Assembly: GCA_936940865.1 (NCBI GenBank)
Contig: CAKZJB010000222.1
Location: 1 to 44,793 of the forward strand
Direction: 5' to 3'
From: an uncultured Asticcacaulis sp.
GTDB taxonomy: Bacteria; Pseudomonadota; Alphaproteobacteria; Caulobacterales; Caulobacteraceae
Length of the DNA: 44,793 nt
The notes under the pieces are model-generated. The model was not told the DNA's origin, ran no database searches, and saw only the letters and a list, made by a program, of their open reading frames with translations. Made by a program: the position numbers and the translations under genes. Below are positions 11,435 to 20,697 of the stretch, piece after piece (positions within the stretch are counted from its first letter, which is position 1; the number at the start of each line of letters is the position of its first letter).

Positions 11435-12024
11435 AAACGCCGCTCGACCGGGGTTTTTTCAGCCGCGATAACGCGAAGAAGTTTGCCAGGTTGAGCGGAA
11501 AGTCCCTGCGCAGCGGCATGGCGTCGCGCGTCATCGGGCCCTGGGACTGGATATTCTTGCCGGCCCTGCTGGCCGTCGCGGCGACCGTCATTCTTGGCAC
11601 GCCGTTCCAGCCCTTCGGCTTCCAGTTGCCCGAGCCCGTCTGGCCCCTGGTCCTGGCTTTTGCCTGGCCGCTGATCCGTCCGTCCTACATCGCGCCTGTC
11701 GTGCTGGGCCTGCTCGGACTTTTCCTGGATTTCTACTGGTCGGCGCCGGGGGGCTTTTATACCCTGAACCTGATGCTTATTTACGGCGTGCTGATCCTGG
11801 CGCGCACCTATGTCGTCGGCCAGGACTGGCGCGTCGTCTTCGGCGCCTGGCTTGGCGCAGAACTCGCCTTCTTCTCTATCGGCGTCCTGTTCATGGCGCT
11901 CGACACCGGCTTCGTGGTCCGGCTGTGGGGTGTTTTCGAACAGATGGTCGCCACGACCGCTCTGTTTCCTGTCGTTTTGTACATGCTGGAAAAATTCGTC
12001 AACGCCGACGTCCGCTTCCAGTAG
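11431..12024 (+). CDS. mreD: Rod-shape-determining protein MreD
   Basis: Small polytopic membrane partner of MreC in the elongasome. The 197 residues include about five hydrophobic helices after a basic N-terminal stretch of roughly 35 residues. Sequence conservation in MreD is poor, so the call rests mainly on position between mreC and pbp2, on length, and on the Leu-Gly-Leu-Phe-Leu-Asp-Phe-Tyr-Trp-Ser segment, which fits the family core. Translation is likely coupled to mreC through the 4-bp ATGA overlap. Confidence 0.9.
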   Translation: MKTPLDRGFFSRDNAKKFARLSGKSLRSGMASRVIGPWDWIFLPALLAVAATVILGTPFQPFGFQLPEPVWPLVLAFAWPLIRPSYIAPVVLGLLGLFLDFYWSAPGGFYTLNLMLIYGVLILARTYVVGQDWRVVFGAWLGAELAFFSIGVLFMALDTGFVVRLWGVFEQMVATTALFPVVLYMLEKFVNADVRFQ

Positions 12025-12033
12025 GGTCTTTCC

Positions 12034-14025
12034 ATGGCCGAACCTTCGATCGTTTTTACCGATGTCAATGAGCGCCAGGGGGCGTTCCATCGCCGTGCCT
12101 TCATAATGGGGGGCGTGGTGGCCTTCGGCCTGTTTGCCCTGACCGGACGCCTTGCCAGCCTGCAGATCGTCCAGGGCAGCAAATATCAAAAGCTGTCCGC
12201 CGCCAACCAGTTCAATTTCCGCCTCATCGCGCCGCCGCGCGGCAATATTCTCGATCGCAACGGCAAGCTGATTGCCGGCAACAGGCCGTCCTTCCGCGTC
12301 ATGATCGAGGCCAACGAAGTCAAGAACATCGACGAGACCCTGGACCAGCTGTCCTACATCCTGCCGCAAACCCTTATTTCGCGGCGCCGGATCCTGCGCG
12401 ACATCAACCAGAACCAGCGTTCGGTTCCGACCATCGTTGCCCAGGACCTGTCGTGGGACGATTTCTCGCGCGTCAGCCTCTATGCCAATGACATCCCGGG
12501 CGTGGTGGCCGACATGGACTGGATGCGGGCCTACTATTACGGCGGCGCCTTCAGCCACGTCGTGGGCTACGTATCGAAGATTTCCGACAAGGACATGGCG
12601 CGCGAGCTGGCGCAGCCCGACGCCGACGCGGACCTGCTGCACCATCCATCCTTCCGTATCGGCAAGCAGGGGATCGAGAAGGCCTACGACAAGGACCTGC
12701 GCGGCGTCAAAGGCGGCCGCAAGGTCGAAGTCGATTCGCGCGGCCATGTGGTGCGCGAAGATCCCGCCGGCTCGATCGCGCCCAAGCCCGGCAAGGAAAT
12801 CGTCCTGACGCTGGACGCCGACATCCAGCAGCGCGCCATCGATGTCTTCGGAACCGAGTCCGGCGCGGCCGTCATGATGAATGTCCATACCGGCGAAGTC
12901 CTGTGCATGACGTCGAGCCCGGGCTTCGACCCCAACCTGTTCGTGTCGGGCATCCCCAGCGATACCTACAAGCTGCTGCACGACTACGAGAAGAACCCTC
13001 TTCTCGACAAGGCGCTGACGGCGACCTTTCCGCCGGGCTCGACCTTCAAGACGATGGTGGCGCTCGCCGCGCTGGAAAACGGCTACGATCCGAACATCAC
13101 CCACACCTGCAACGGTGTCTTTCCGTTCGGCAACCACGTCTTCAAGTGCGACCAGCACCACGGCACGATCAACCTGCACCAGGCGATCGTCACCTCCTGC
13201 GACGTCTATTTCTACCAGTGCGCCCTGTCCATGGGCGGTCCCGATCCCGTGGCCAGGGTGGCGACAAAGTTCGGCCTGGGCCAGATTTTCGATATCGGCA
13301 TCGACGGGCAAAAGGCCGGTCTGGTCCCGACGCTCGACTGGAAGAAGAAATATTTCGAAAAGCGCAACCCCGCCAATATGCGGTGGTGGCCCGGTGAAAC
13401 CCCGTCCTTCGGCATCGGCCAGGGCTATACCAACGTCAACGCCCTGCAGAACTGCGTGATGGTGTCGCGCATGGCCAACGGCAAGAAGGCCATCAACCCG
13501 ATCCTCGTCAAATCGATCGACGGCGTCGACCAGGTGTCCAAGGTCGTGCCCGAGGACCTGCCGTTCAATCCCGAGCATATCGCCTTCGTGCATGCCGCCA
13601 TGGCGGATGTGGTCAACAGCGGCACCGCCGCGGCGACCGCGAACCTCGGTCTGGGGCCGGTCAAGATGGCCGGAAAGACAGGCACCGCCCAGTCGATCGG
13701 CGCCGGCGGTGGCCGCACGGCCCACGGCGCCGTCGGCCAATGGGACCGGCGCGACCACGCCTGGTTCGTGGCGTTCGCACCCGCGGACGACCCGAAATAC
13801 GGGATTGCCGTCATCGTCCAGCACGGCGGGTTTGGCGCCGCCGCCGCCGCCCCGAAGGCCCGTGAGATCATGCGCACGGCGCTGCTCAAGGACCCGGACA
13901 TCCAGAAACGCATTGTCGGAGTCAATATCCTGGACGCCCCCCCGCCCATGGGCGACGCGACCTCGACCGATCCCGATACGGCCGCCGGCGACGCCACCAC
14001 GCCCGCCGCGCCCCCAACGACCTGA
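12034..14025 (+). CDS. mrdA: Penicillin-binding protein 2, elongation-specific transpeptidase
   Basis: Class B PBP that cross-links peptidoglycan during elongation, together with the RodA glycosyltransferase encoded next to it. The 663 residues have one N-terminal membrane helix (about 24-45), a pedestal domain beginning with the Pro-Pro-Arg-Gly-Asn-Ile-Leu-Asp-Arg motif at 67-75, and a transpeptidase domain. The catalytic motifs are Ser336-Thr-Phe-Lys339, Ser388-Cys-Asp390 and Lys548-Thr-Gly550. The tail from about 635 is Pro/Ala/Thr-rich. The ATG at 12034 follows mreD by 9 bp. Confidence 0.96.
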   Translation: MAEPSIVFTDVNERQGAFHRRAFIMGGVVAFGLFALTGRLASLQIVQGSKYQKLSAANQFNFRLIAPPRGNILDRNGKLIAGNRPSFRVMIEANEVKNIDETLDQLSYILPQTLISRRRILRDINQNQRSVPTIVAQDLSWDDFSRVSLYANDIPGVVADMDWMRAYYYGGAFSHVVGYVSKISDKDMARELAQPDADADLLHHPSFRIGKQGIEKAYDKDLRGVKGGRKVEVDSRGHVVREDPAGSIAPKPGKEIVLTLDADIQQRAIDVFGTESGAAVMMNVHTGEVLCMTSSPGFDPNLFVSGIPSDTYKLLHDYEKNPLLDKALTATFPPGSTFKTMVALAALENGYDPNITHTCNGVFPFGNHVFKCDQHHGTINLHQAIVTSCDVYFYQCALSMGGPDPVARVATKFGLGQIFDIGIDGQKAGLVPTLDWKKKYFEKRNPANMRWWPGETPSFGIGQGYTNVNALQNCVMVSRMANGKKAINPILVKSIDGVDQVSKVVPEDLPFNPEHIAFVHAAMADVVNSGTAAATANLGLGPVKMAGKTGTAQSIGAGGGRTAHGAVGQWDRRDHAWFVAFAPADDPKYGIAVIVQHGGFGAAAAAPKAREIMRTALLKDPDIQKRIVGVNILDAPPPMGDATSTDPDTAAGDATTPAAPPTT

Positions 14026-14034
14026 GGCACTCGA

Positions 14035-15201
14035 ATGGCCGAATCCGCCCTTACCCGTCCCGGACAACGCGAGCGCTACGACAGCAAGCTCACCCAGATC
14101 AACTGGGTTTTCGTCGGCCTGCTGGTCGCGCTCACCGGCATCGGCATCCTGATCCTGTACAGCGTCGGCGGCATGAACTGGCAGCCGTGGGCCTACAAGC
14201 AGCTTATTACCTTCGCCGCCTGCCTGATCCTGATGCTGGGCCTTTCCCTGCTCGATCTGCGCGGCTGGCTGTGGCTGGCGTATCCGGTGTACGGCATCTC
14301 GCTTCTGCTGCTGGTTGCCGTGGCCGTGCACGGTTCGGTCAGCCACGGTGCCCGGCGCTGGCTGGACATCGGGCCGATCCAGATCCAGCCTTCGGAATTC
14401 ATGAAGCTGGCTATCGTGCTGGCGCTGGCGCGTTTCTACCACGACCGCGACGCCAAGGACGCCAACTTCAGTCTCTGGCTGATGATCCCGCTGGCCATGA
14501 TCGGCGCGCCGGTGCTGCTGGTGCTCAAACAGCCGGACCTCGGCACGGCCGTTCTGATCGCCCTGACCGGCCTGACCGTCATGATCCTGGCGGGGCTCAA
14601 CTGGCGAGTTATCGCCGCCGGGGCGGTCGCCATCATTCCGGCCGGCTGGGTCGCCTTCAAGTTCCTGATGCACGACTATCAGCGCAAGCGCATCCTGACC
14701 TTCCTCAATCCGGAAGGCGATCCGTCGGGTGACGGCTATCACATCCTGCAGTCCAAGATCGGCATCGGGTCGGGTGGGCTGCTCGGCAAGGGACTGGGCC
14801 TGGGCTCACAGTCGCAGCTCAACTTCCTGCCCGAAAAACACACCGACTTCATCATGGCGGCGGTATGCGAGGAACTGGGATTTATCGGCGGCTTTGCCGT
14901 CCTGTTCCTGTACGGCGCGATCATCCTGATGGCGCTGCGCATGGCGGCGGTGTCGCATTCGCACTTCGGCAAGCTGGCGGCCGCTGGCGCCACCGCGACC
15001 TTCGCGCTCTACGTGCTGATCAACGGCGCCATGGTGATGGGCGTATTCCCGGTCGTCGGCGTGCCCATGCCGCTGGTGTCGTTCGGCGGCTCGGCCATGC
15101 TGATGGTGATGACGGGTTTCGGGCTGGTGCTGGGCGTGCGCGTGCACCGATACCAGGAACTGCCCAAGAAGGACTCGTTCTTCTCGCGCTTGTTTGAATA
15201 G
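14035..15201 (+). CDS. rodA: SEDS peptidoglycan glycosyltransferase RodA
   Basis: Polymerises lipid II into glycan strands at the lateral wall in complex with PBP2. The 388-residue protein has about ten membrane segments and SEDS family marks: His-Gly-Ala-Arg-Arg-Trp, Gln-Pro-Ser-Glu-Phe-Met-Lys, Lys-Gln-Pro-Asp-Leu-Gly-Thr, Glu-Lys-His-Thr-Asp-Phe-Ile and, near the end, Pro-Leu-Val-Ser-Phe-Gly-Gly-Ser. It begins 9 bp after pbp2 and ends the cluster. A large imperfect inverted repeat follows immediately and may end transcription. Confidence 0.96.
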   Translation: MAESALTRPGQRERYDSKLTQINWVFVGLLVALTGIGILILYSVGGMNWQPWAYKQLITFAACLILMLGLSLLDLRGWLWLAYPVYGISLLLLVAVAVHGSVSHGARRWLDIGPIQIQPSEFMKLAIVLALARFYHDRDAKDANFSLWLMIPLAMIGAPVLLVLKQPDLGTAVLIALTGLTVMILAGLNWRVIAAGAVAIIPAGWVAFKFLMHDYQRKRILTFLNPEGDPSGDGYHILQSKIGIGSGGLLGKGLGLGSQSQLNFLPEKHTDFIMAAVCEELGFIGGFAVLFLYGAIILMALRMAAVSHSHFGKLAAAGATATFALYVLINGAMVMGVFPVVGVPMPLVSFGGSAMLMVMTGFGLVLGVRVHRYQELPKKDSFFSRLFE

Positions 15202-15204
15202 ACG

Positions 15205-15304
15205 AAAGCCTTGAAATTGGCGATCTGGTGCGTCGCCTTCGCTTGCCTGTATTCAAATACAGGCGGCGCTCGGCTCCTGCCATCTCATCCAATTTGAAGG
15301 CTTT
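15205..15304. repeat. 100-bp inverted repeat between rodA and pip
   Basis: The outer arms AAAGCCTTGAAATTGG (15205-15220) and CCAATTTGAAGGCTTT (15289-15304) pair with one mismatch. At the centre, GCCTGTATT and AATACAGGC (15244-15263) form a 9-bp stem with a 2-base loop. The sequence between pairs partly. It lies between convergent genes, so it may act as a two-way terminator, or it may be a palindromic mobile repeat. No second copy was noticed in the window. Confidence 0.6.
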
Positions 15305-15325
15305 TCCGGTCCGAAGCCTGTGGTT

Positions 15326-16345
15326 TTACTTCGCCAGTAGCGTCAGGGCTTCGTCGGCGGCGGCGACCAGACCTTCCAGGATGCCCAGGTCGCTGGACGA
15401 GTGGCCGGCCTTTTTCACCAGGTTGAAGCGCGCTTCGGGCCAGGCCTTGTGCAGGTCCCACGCCGTGCGCATCGGCGTCACCACGTCGTAGCGGCCCTGG
15501 ACGATCCAGGCCGGAATGTCGCGAAGCTTGCCGATATTGTCGAGCACCCAGGTGTCGCTTTCGAAGAAGCCGCGGTGCTTGAAATACCAGGACTCGATAC
15601 GGGCAAAGGCCAGGGCGAATTCCGGATCGGAGAACTTGGTGCCGGCTTCCGACGGCCCCTCGATCGACAGGGTGTCGCCCTCCCAGCCGCTCCACGCCAG
15701 GGCGCAGGCGCGCTGCGCCGCCTTGTCCGGCCCATTCAGCCGCTTGATATAGGCGTTCAACAGGTCGCCGCGTTCCGCTTCGGGGATCGGCGCAATGAAC
15801 TTTTCCCAGATGTCGGGATAGATATGGCTGGCGCCTTCCTGGTAGAACCAGTCGAGTTCCGACTGCCGCACCAGGAAGATGCCGCGCAGGATCAGGCCCA
15901 GCACCCGCTCGGTATGTGTCAGCGCGTAGGCCAGGGACAGGGTCGAGCCCCAGGACCCGCCGAACACCACCCACTGCTTGACGCCCAGCTTTTCGCGTAA
16001 GGATTCGATATCCGACACAAGGTGCCAGGTCGTGTTGTCTTCCAGCGAGATGTTTTCGGAGGCGTGGGGCGTCGACTTGCCGCAGCCGCGCTGGTCGAAC
16101 AGGATGATGCGGTAACCGTCCGGATTGAAGTAGCAGCGCAGGTTGGGCGACACGCCGCCGCCGGGCCCGCCGTGCAGGACGACGACCGGCACGCCGGCCG
16201 GATTGCCGCACTGCTCATAATAGATGCGGTGCTTGCCGCCGACCGTCAGGTGGCCGCTGTCATAGGGCTCGATGTCGGGATAGAGGCCGCGTGGGGCAGG
16301 GGTGCGCGAGCGGGCGGAATAGGTGGAATTGGCGGAATCGATCAT
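15326..16345 (-). CDS. pip: Proline iminopeptidase
   Basis: Alpha/beta-hydrolase (peptidase family S33) that removes N-terminal proline from peptides. The 339 residues contain the oxyanion motif His-Gly-Gly-Pro-Gly-Gly-Gly, the family segment Asp-Gln-Arg-Gly-Cys-Gly-Lys-Ser, the nucleophile elbow Gly-Gly-Ser-Trp-Gly-Ser and a late Asp and Gly-His (Lys-Ala-Gly-His) that complete the triad. The ATG at 16345 has AGAAG just upstream; the open frame continues to 16384 without support. It lies downstream of the dipeptide epimerase on the same strand, and both act on peptides. Confidence 0.92.
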   Translation of the reverse strand: MIDSANSTYSARSRTPAPRGLYPDIEPYDSGHLTVGGKHRIYYEQCGNPAGVPVVVLHGGPGGGVSPNLRCYFNPDGYRIILFDQRGCGKSTPHASENISLEDNTTWHLVSDIESLREKLGVKQWVVFGGSWGSTLSLAYALTHTERVLGLILRGIFLVRQSELDWFYQEGASHIYPDIWEKFIAPIPEAERGDLLNAYIKRLNGPDKAAQRACALAWSGWEGDTLSIEGPSEAGTKFSDPEFALAFARIESWYFKHRGFFESDTWVLDNIGKLRDIPAWIVQGRYDVVTPMRTAWDLHKAWPEARFNLVKKAGHSSSDLGILEGLVAAADEALTLLAK

Positions 16346-16459
16346 GATCTTCTGAAAGCAGGCTGGCCCGGTTAAGCCCCGCAAACCGGAACCCGATATG
16401 TCCCAAGCTTACGACGCAAACGGCACCGGCCACAACCCCCATGGGATCACAAGACGCTG

Positions 16460-17437
16460 TCAGCCCCACAATTCGGGGCTGGGCGGCGCCAGCATCGAAC
16501 CGGTAATCTCCAGGCCGTGCTCGCGGTCGCGGGCCAGCAGGAGCGGCCCGTCGAGATCGACGAAGTCCGCCCCCTGCGCCACCAGCATGGCCGGAGCCAT
16601 CGAGAGCGACGTCGCCACCATGCAGCCGACCATGATGCCCATGCCCTTGTCCTTCGCGGCCTGTTTCAGCGCCAGGGCCTCGGTCAGGCCGCCCGCCTTG
16701 TCGAGCTTGATGTTGACGTAGCTGTACAGGGCGGCGCAGTGCTCCAATTCGGCGCGCGTATGCAGGCTTTCGTCGGCGCACAGCGGCACCGGAGAGGCGT
16801 AGCCCTTCAGCTGTTCGTCGTCCCCAGCCTTCATCGGCTGCTCGATCAGCCTGACCCCCAGGCGCTTGAGGTCCGGTGCGATGCGGACGAAATCGTCGAA
16901 ACCCAGGCCCTCATTGGCGTCGACGATCAGCCGGGCCTTCGGCGCCCCCTTCCGCACGGCTTCGACACGGTCGATGTCGTGCGCCCCGCCGATCTTGATC
17001 TTCAACAAGGGCCGCCGGGCATTGGCCTCAGCCTGCGCGCCCATGGCCTCCGGGCTGTCGAGGCTGATCGTATAGGCGGTCTTCAACGGATCGAGACGCC
17101 TGAGGCCCGCCGTCTTCCAGGCCGGGATACCGCTGCGCTTGGCGTTGAGGTCCCACAGGGCGCAATCGACGGCGTTACGCGCCGCGCCGGCCTTGAGCCG
17201 GGTTTGCAGCGCCTCAGCCGTCATGCCGGCCTCGATCTGCGTCCGCACGGCTTCGAGCTCGGCCATGGCGCTGCCAATGGTTTCGCCATAACGCGGATAG
17301 GGGACGCCTTCGCCGCGGCCCATGTGGGGGCCGTCTTCCAGTTCTACGTAAAGCACCTGGGCTTCGGTCTTGGACCCGCGGGCAATAGTGAAGCGTCCAG
17401 CGATCGGAAAAGTCTCGTCCCGCTGGATGAACCGCAT
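16460..17437 (-). CDS. L-Ala-D/L-Glu (dipeptide) epimerase
   Basis: Enolase-superfamily enzyme related to YcjG/YkfB, which epimerise L-Ala-D-Glu from recycled murein peptides. The 325 residues carry a capping domain with Gly-Glu-Gly-Val-Pro-Tyr-Pro-Arg-Tyr-Gly-Glu and a barrel with the expected acid/base and metal residues: Lys146-x-Lys148, Asp173 (Val-Asp-Ala-Asn-Glu), Glu199 (Ile-Glu-Gln-Pro), Asp222 (Cys-Ala-Asp-Glu-Ser) and Lys244 (Asn-Ile-Lys-Leu-Asp-Lys). It starts 5 bp after the end of tipN, so the two are probably co-transcribed. A link to peptidoglycan recycling is supported by family and context; other dipeptide specificities exist. Confidence 0.87.
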   Translation of the reverse strand: MRFIQRDETFPIAGRFTIARGSKTEAQVLYVELEDGPHMGRGEGVPYPRYGETIGSAMAELEAVRTQIEAGMTAEALQTRLKAGAARNAVDCALWDLNAKRSGIPAWKTAGLRRLDPLKTAYTISLDSPEAMGAQAEANARRPLLKIKIGGAHDIDRVEAVRKGAPKARLIVDANEGLGFDDFVRIAPDLKRLGVRLIEQPMKAGDDEQLKGYASPVPLCADESLHTRAELEHCAALYSYVNIKLDKAGGLTEALALKQAAKDKGMGIMVGCMVATSLSMAPAMLVAQGADFVDLDGPLLLARDREHGLEITGSMLAPPSPELWG

Positions 17438-17442
17438 GGCAT

Positions 17443-20112
17443 TCAGATGAGATCAGCGATGGCGGCGTCAACCAGCAGGTAGGCGCGGCCCCGATCGTTG
17501 CTCAGCACTTCCTGCAGACCGCGCGCCACGTCCTTCGACATCAGCGCGATATTGATCTGCTGGTCGTAGGCATTGGTGAAGTCGTTGGCCTGCTGGCGCA
17601 GCACGGGGTCAGAGAGCAGGCGGCGGCTCAGGCGGCGGATGGCGGCGGGCGCCACGCGGCGGACCAGATTGCGCGCGCCTTCGTTATCTTCCGACATGAT
17701 GGCGAGAATCGCTTCGTCTATGCGCGAACGGCTGAGGAGGGCGGCGGCGTCGACCCCCATGGCGCTGACCTCGCCGACCATCAGGTCGTCGAGATTGTCG
17801 AAATCGGCATCGGCCGGCGGCTGCGGCACGGGCGTCTGTGCCGGTTGCGGCGCTGCAGCAGCCGGTTGGCCGTTGCTGTCCATGCCGTTCAGCAGGTCGC
17901 GCCACGACCAGCCGGCCGATTCGCCGGCGCGGCTGCCCTGCGGCACAGGACGCTGGGCCGCAGGGGCGGCCGGGCGGCTTTCGGCACTGATCGGCGAGAG
18001 GCGCAGACGAGGCCGTTCGGCCGGCTGTTGCGTCTGGGGCACCGCTTGTGGCGTCGGGGGAACCGGACGCGGCATGGGCGGCGGGGCCGCCACGGCCGGT
18101 CGATTTATGCCTTCGTTGCCCGAAATGACACCCATCAGGCGCACGGCCTCGGTCAGCATGTCGTAGTTGCGGCGCACGCGTTCCTGGAAGGCCTGATCGA
18201 CCGCTTCGGTCTCCAGCGCGGCCTTGCGCGCCGCGGCCGTCATGGCCGACAGGCCGTCCTCGACGGACTTGCGGATGTCGTGCAGGCGGTCCTGCGCCAT
18301 CAGCGGCAACTGGTCGGCGCTGGCCGTCAGTTCGTTGAGCGCCTCGTTGACCTCGGCGATCGTCTGGCGCGTGTGGGCGAAGCTGGCGTCGAGCTTTTCG
18401 GCGGTCTGGTCGCCGGCCTCGATGATCAGGCCGGCCGAATCCTCGATCAGGCGGCGCGCCGCGTTGAAGCGCGCGTCGAAGACCTCGTCGGCCTTCTTGC
18501 TGGCTTCGAAAATGGTTTCGTTAAGGCGATCGACGCGTTGCTGCGCCACCTGCGCGGCCGTATCGGCGGCGCGTTTGGTCTCGGCGGCGGCGTTGATCAG
18601 CTGTTCCAGCGAACGCCGCGTCTCGGCGATAAGGTCGTCGCGGGCGTCCGCGGCCATGACCGAGATGTTCGACAGGGTGGCGTGGATGCGCGTTTCGAAC
18701 GCGGTGCGTTCGTTTTCCGCCGCGGTCATCAGGCCGCGGAAGTTCTCCTGCGCCGACAGCACGATGTCGCGCAGCACGTCGACGCCGCGCGCCGAGGTCT
18801 CGCCAAGGTCGACGGTCGCCACGCGGGTGATGGCCAGGGCCTCGGTCAGCTGGGCGCGCTGGTTTTCGATGTGGACGGCGAAGTCCTCCTGGTCGGCGCG
18901 CAGCGACAGGGCTGCGGATACCAGGCCGGCGCGCTGCTGCGACAAGCCTTCCTCGACGACGCGGATCTGGTCGGCGACGCCTGAGCCGGCGGCCTCCAGG
19001 CGCTGGGTCTGGCGGTCGAGATCCTCGCTGATCCTGCGTGCGGTCGAAGACACGTCGGTCGCCGCGCTCATCATGTCGGACGAGCGCACGGCCAGGGTGG
19101 CCTCGGCTTCGCGCAGTTGCGTCTGGGCCAGGTCCGATGCGTCGGCGATCATCCGCGCCTGGCGGTCCACAGCCTCTATGATGCCGTTCGACTGTTCGCT
19201 GAGCTGAGCGCTCATCTGCTGCACGGCCAGGCGTTCATGCTCGATCGAGCGGGCGACGCTGTTGGTGGTGGCGCGGGCGATCTGGGCGGCGTCGTGAAGG
19301 CGGTCGGTTTCGGCCTTGAGACGTGCCGACAACTCGGCGATGTCGTTATGCGCCAGGCGGACGGCGCGGACGGCATGGTCGACCTGGCTACGCAGGGCGT
19401 CGACCAGTTCGTTGGTCTGCATGGCGGCGGACGCCGCCGGCGCCAGCATGGAATCGGCGAGCGCCGCGGCGCGCGCCGATTGCCGCGACAGGGCGGCGGC
19501 ATTGCGCAGCGCGAAAGCCGAGGCGAAGATCAGGGCGGTCGGGAAAAGCGCCAGGAAGCCCAGCACGATGACGCGCACCGGGGCGGTGGCGAAGGCCGTC
19601 AGGTTGTTCTGCGCCGCCAGCACGAACGCCGTCATGCCGCAGGCCCACAGCAGGCTGACGAAGGTGACCGTGCCCCAGAACACGAAGGGCGATGCGCTCG
19701 TCGCCTTCAACACGCCTTCCGGCTCGACCTTGCGCGGCGCGATGTCGCGTTTGCCCGTCTTTTCCGGGGCGGACGCCGTCTTCTCCCAGCGGGCCGGAGG
19801 GGTCCCGTCGGGCGCCGGCGGCGGCAGGTCGCCGGACCCGGCGGCTTCGGAAATGAAGAACGCATCCTCGGGGCGTTCGAGGTCCGGCGTTGCGGGCGCT
19901 GGGTCAGGTTCGGGAGCGGCCGCGGATTCAGGCGTTTCCTCGACGACTTTTTCAGTCAACGGCGCCTCCAGCAGGTCGTCCGCGGCGGCGGCTTTCGTCA
20001 CGTCTTCGCTTTCCGCTGTGTCCGACGAGGATTCAGGCACATCCACCGCAGCTCTGGACCGGATTCGCGACTTCGTCTCGGACAGGTTCAAAGGGGGGCG
20101 TCGTGTTCTCAT
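17443..20112 (-). CDS. tipN: TipN-like polarity (birth-scar) protein
   Basis: In Caulobacter, TipN marks the new pole, helps place the flagellum and acts in chromosome segregation with ParA. This 889-residue protein fits that architecture: an acidic Pro/Ala-rich cytoplasmic N-terminus (1-140), two membrane helices (about 142-168 and 179-202), a very long Ala/Glu/Gln-rich coiled coil (about 205-660), a Pro/Gln-rich linker (about 670-780) and a helical C-terminal domain. The ATG at 20112 is chosen because GCAGGA precedes it and gives a length almost equal to the roughly 888 residues recalled for Caulobacter TipN; the frame stays open 32 codons further upstream. The identity rests on architecture and length, not alignment. 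Confidence 0.72.
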   Translation of the reverse strand: MRTRRPPLNLSETKSRIRSRAAVDVPESSSDTAESEDVTKAAAADDLLEAPLTEKVVEETPESAAAPEPDPAPATPDLERPEDAFFISEAAGSGDLPPPAPDGTPPARWEKTASAPEKTGKRDIAPRKVEPEGVLKATSASPFVFWGTVTFVSLLWACGMTAFVLAAQNNLTAFATAPVRVIVLGFLALFPTALIFASAFALRNAAALSRQSARAAALADSMLAPAASAAMQTNELVDALRSQVDHAVRAVRLAHNDIAELSARLKAETDRLHDAAQIARATTNSVARSIEHERLAVQQMSAQLSEQSNGIIEAVDRQARMIADASDLAQTQLREAEATLAVRSSDMMSAATDVSSTARRISEDLDRQTQRLEAAGSGVADQIRVVEEGLSQQRAGLVSAALSLRADQEDFAVHIENQRAQLTEALAITRVATVDLGETSARGVDVLRDIVLSAQENFRGLMTAAENERTAFETRIHATLSNISVMAADARDDLIAETRRSLEQLINAAAETKRAADTAAQVAQQRVDRLNETIFEASKKADEVFDARFNAARRLIEDSAGLIIEAGDQTAEKLDASFAHTRQTIAEVNEALNELTASADQLPLMAQDRLHDIRKSVEDGLSAMTAAARKAALETEAVDQAFQERVRRNYDMLTEAVRLMGVISGNEGINRPAVAAPPPMPRPVPPTPQAVPQTQQPAERPRLRLSPISAESRPAAPAAQRPVPQGSRAGESAGWSWRDLLNGMDSNGQPAAAAPQPAQTPVPQPPADADFDNLDDLMVGEVSAMGVDAAALLSRSRIDEAILAIMSEDNEGARNLVRRVAPAAIRRLSRRLLSDPVLRQQANDFTNAYDQQINIALMSKDVARGLQEVLSNDRGRAYLLVDAAIADLI

Positions 20113-20319
20113 ATACGTGTCCTGCAGCCCCTTCGCAGCCGGCCGTGCGGCTGCAGGGAGCGAGTCCAAAAAAGCATCTGTCGGTCCCGCCGGAACGGGT
20201 TCTCCCATCAGGGGAAAGCTAGCCCCAACTTGTCATTTAGGCAAAGGATTTCGTCAAGAACGCCTTTTGCGGCCGGGGACGGACGCGGCATTGCCTGTCC
20301 TTGCACGGATCGAGGCGGA

Positions 20320-20550
20320 TTATAGCGAGGTGTTGGCGTTGTGCCCGCCGGCGGCGCGGCCCTGGCGATCGCCATCGGCCGTCGATTCGCGCTGATTCGC
20401 CGTCGATGCCGAACTGTCGTCGGCGTGCGGCCGGCTGACCTCCTGGGGCGGCGATTCAGAGCGCGGCGCGGCAGACCCGCCGAAATGCAGCAGGGCGGCA
20501 GACATCAGGAACGCCACGATGGCGCTGATCATGTCAAAAAGGGTGGACAT
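20320..20550 (-). CDS. Possible small membrane protein
   Basis: A 76-residue frame whose first 28 residues form a plausible single membrane helix beginning Met-Ser-Thr-Leu-Phe-Asp-Met-Ile, followed by a polar Ser/Ala/Gln/Arg-rich tail. No family is recognised, no Shine-Dalgarno is evident, and the tail looks compositionally like random GC-rich sequence. It lies between tipN and a divergent cupin gene, where no other gene is supported. Confidence 0.4.
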   Translation of the reverse strand: MSTLFDMISAIVAFLMSAALLHFGGSAAPRSESPPQEVSRPHADDSSASTANQRESTADGDRQGRAAGGHNANTSL

Positions 20551-20697
20551 GCCGAAAAAGCTGGGTGGAATCGATCCAGGATGGTTAAGCTATGCGCCGG
20601 GTTGCTTGCGCCCGCAACAATCCATATCGCCCAGCGTGTATGTTGCTGCGACCTTGCGGCAATTTAGACACGCTGCGAATGCCTTCGGAGGGGTTTC

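Noticed and set aside
11029-14742. A 1237-codon open frame antisense to mreC, mreD, pbp2 and rodA
   Set aside because: It mirrors well-supported genes; long antisense frames are expected in GC-rich DNA with strong third-position bias. Its translation is rich in Asp, Gly, Arg and His with no recognisable domain.
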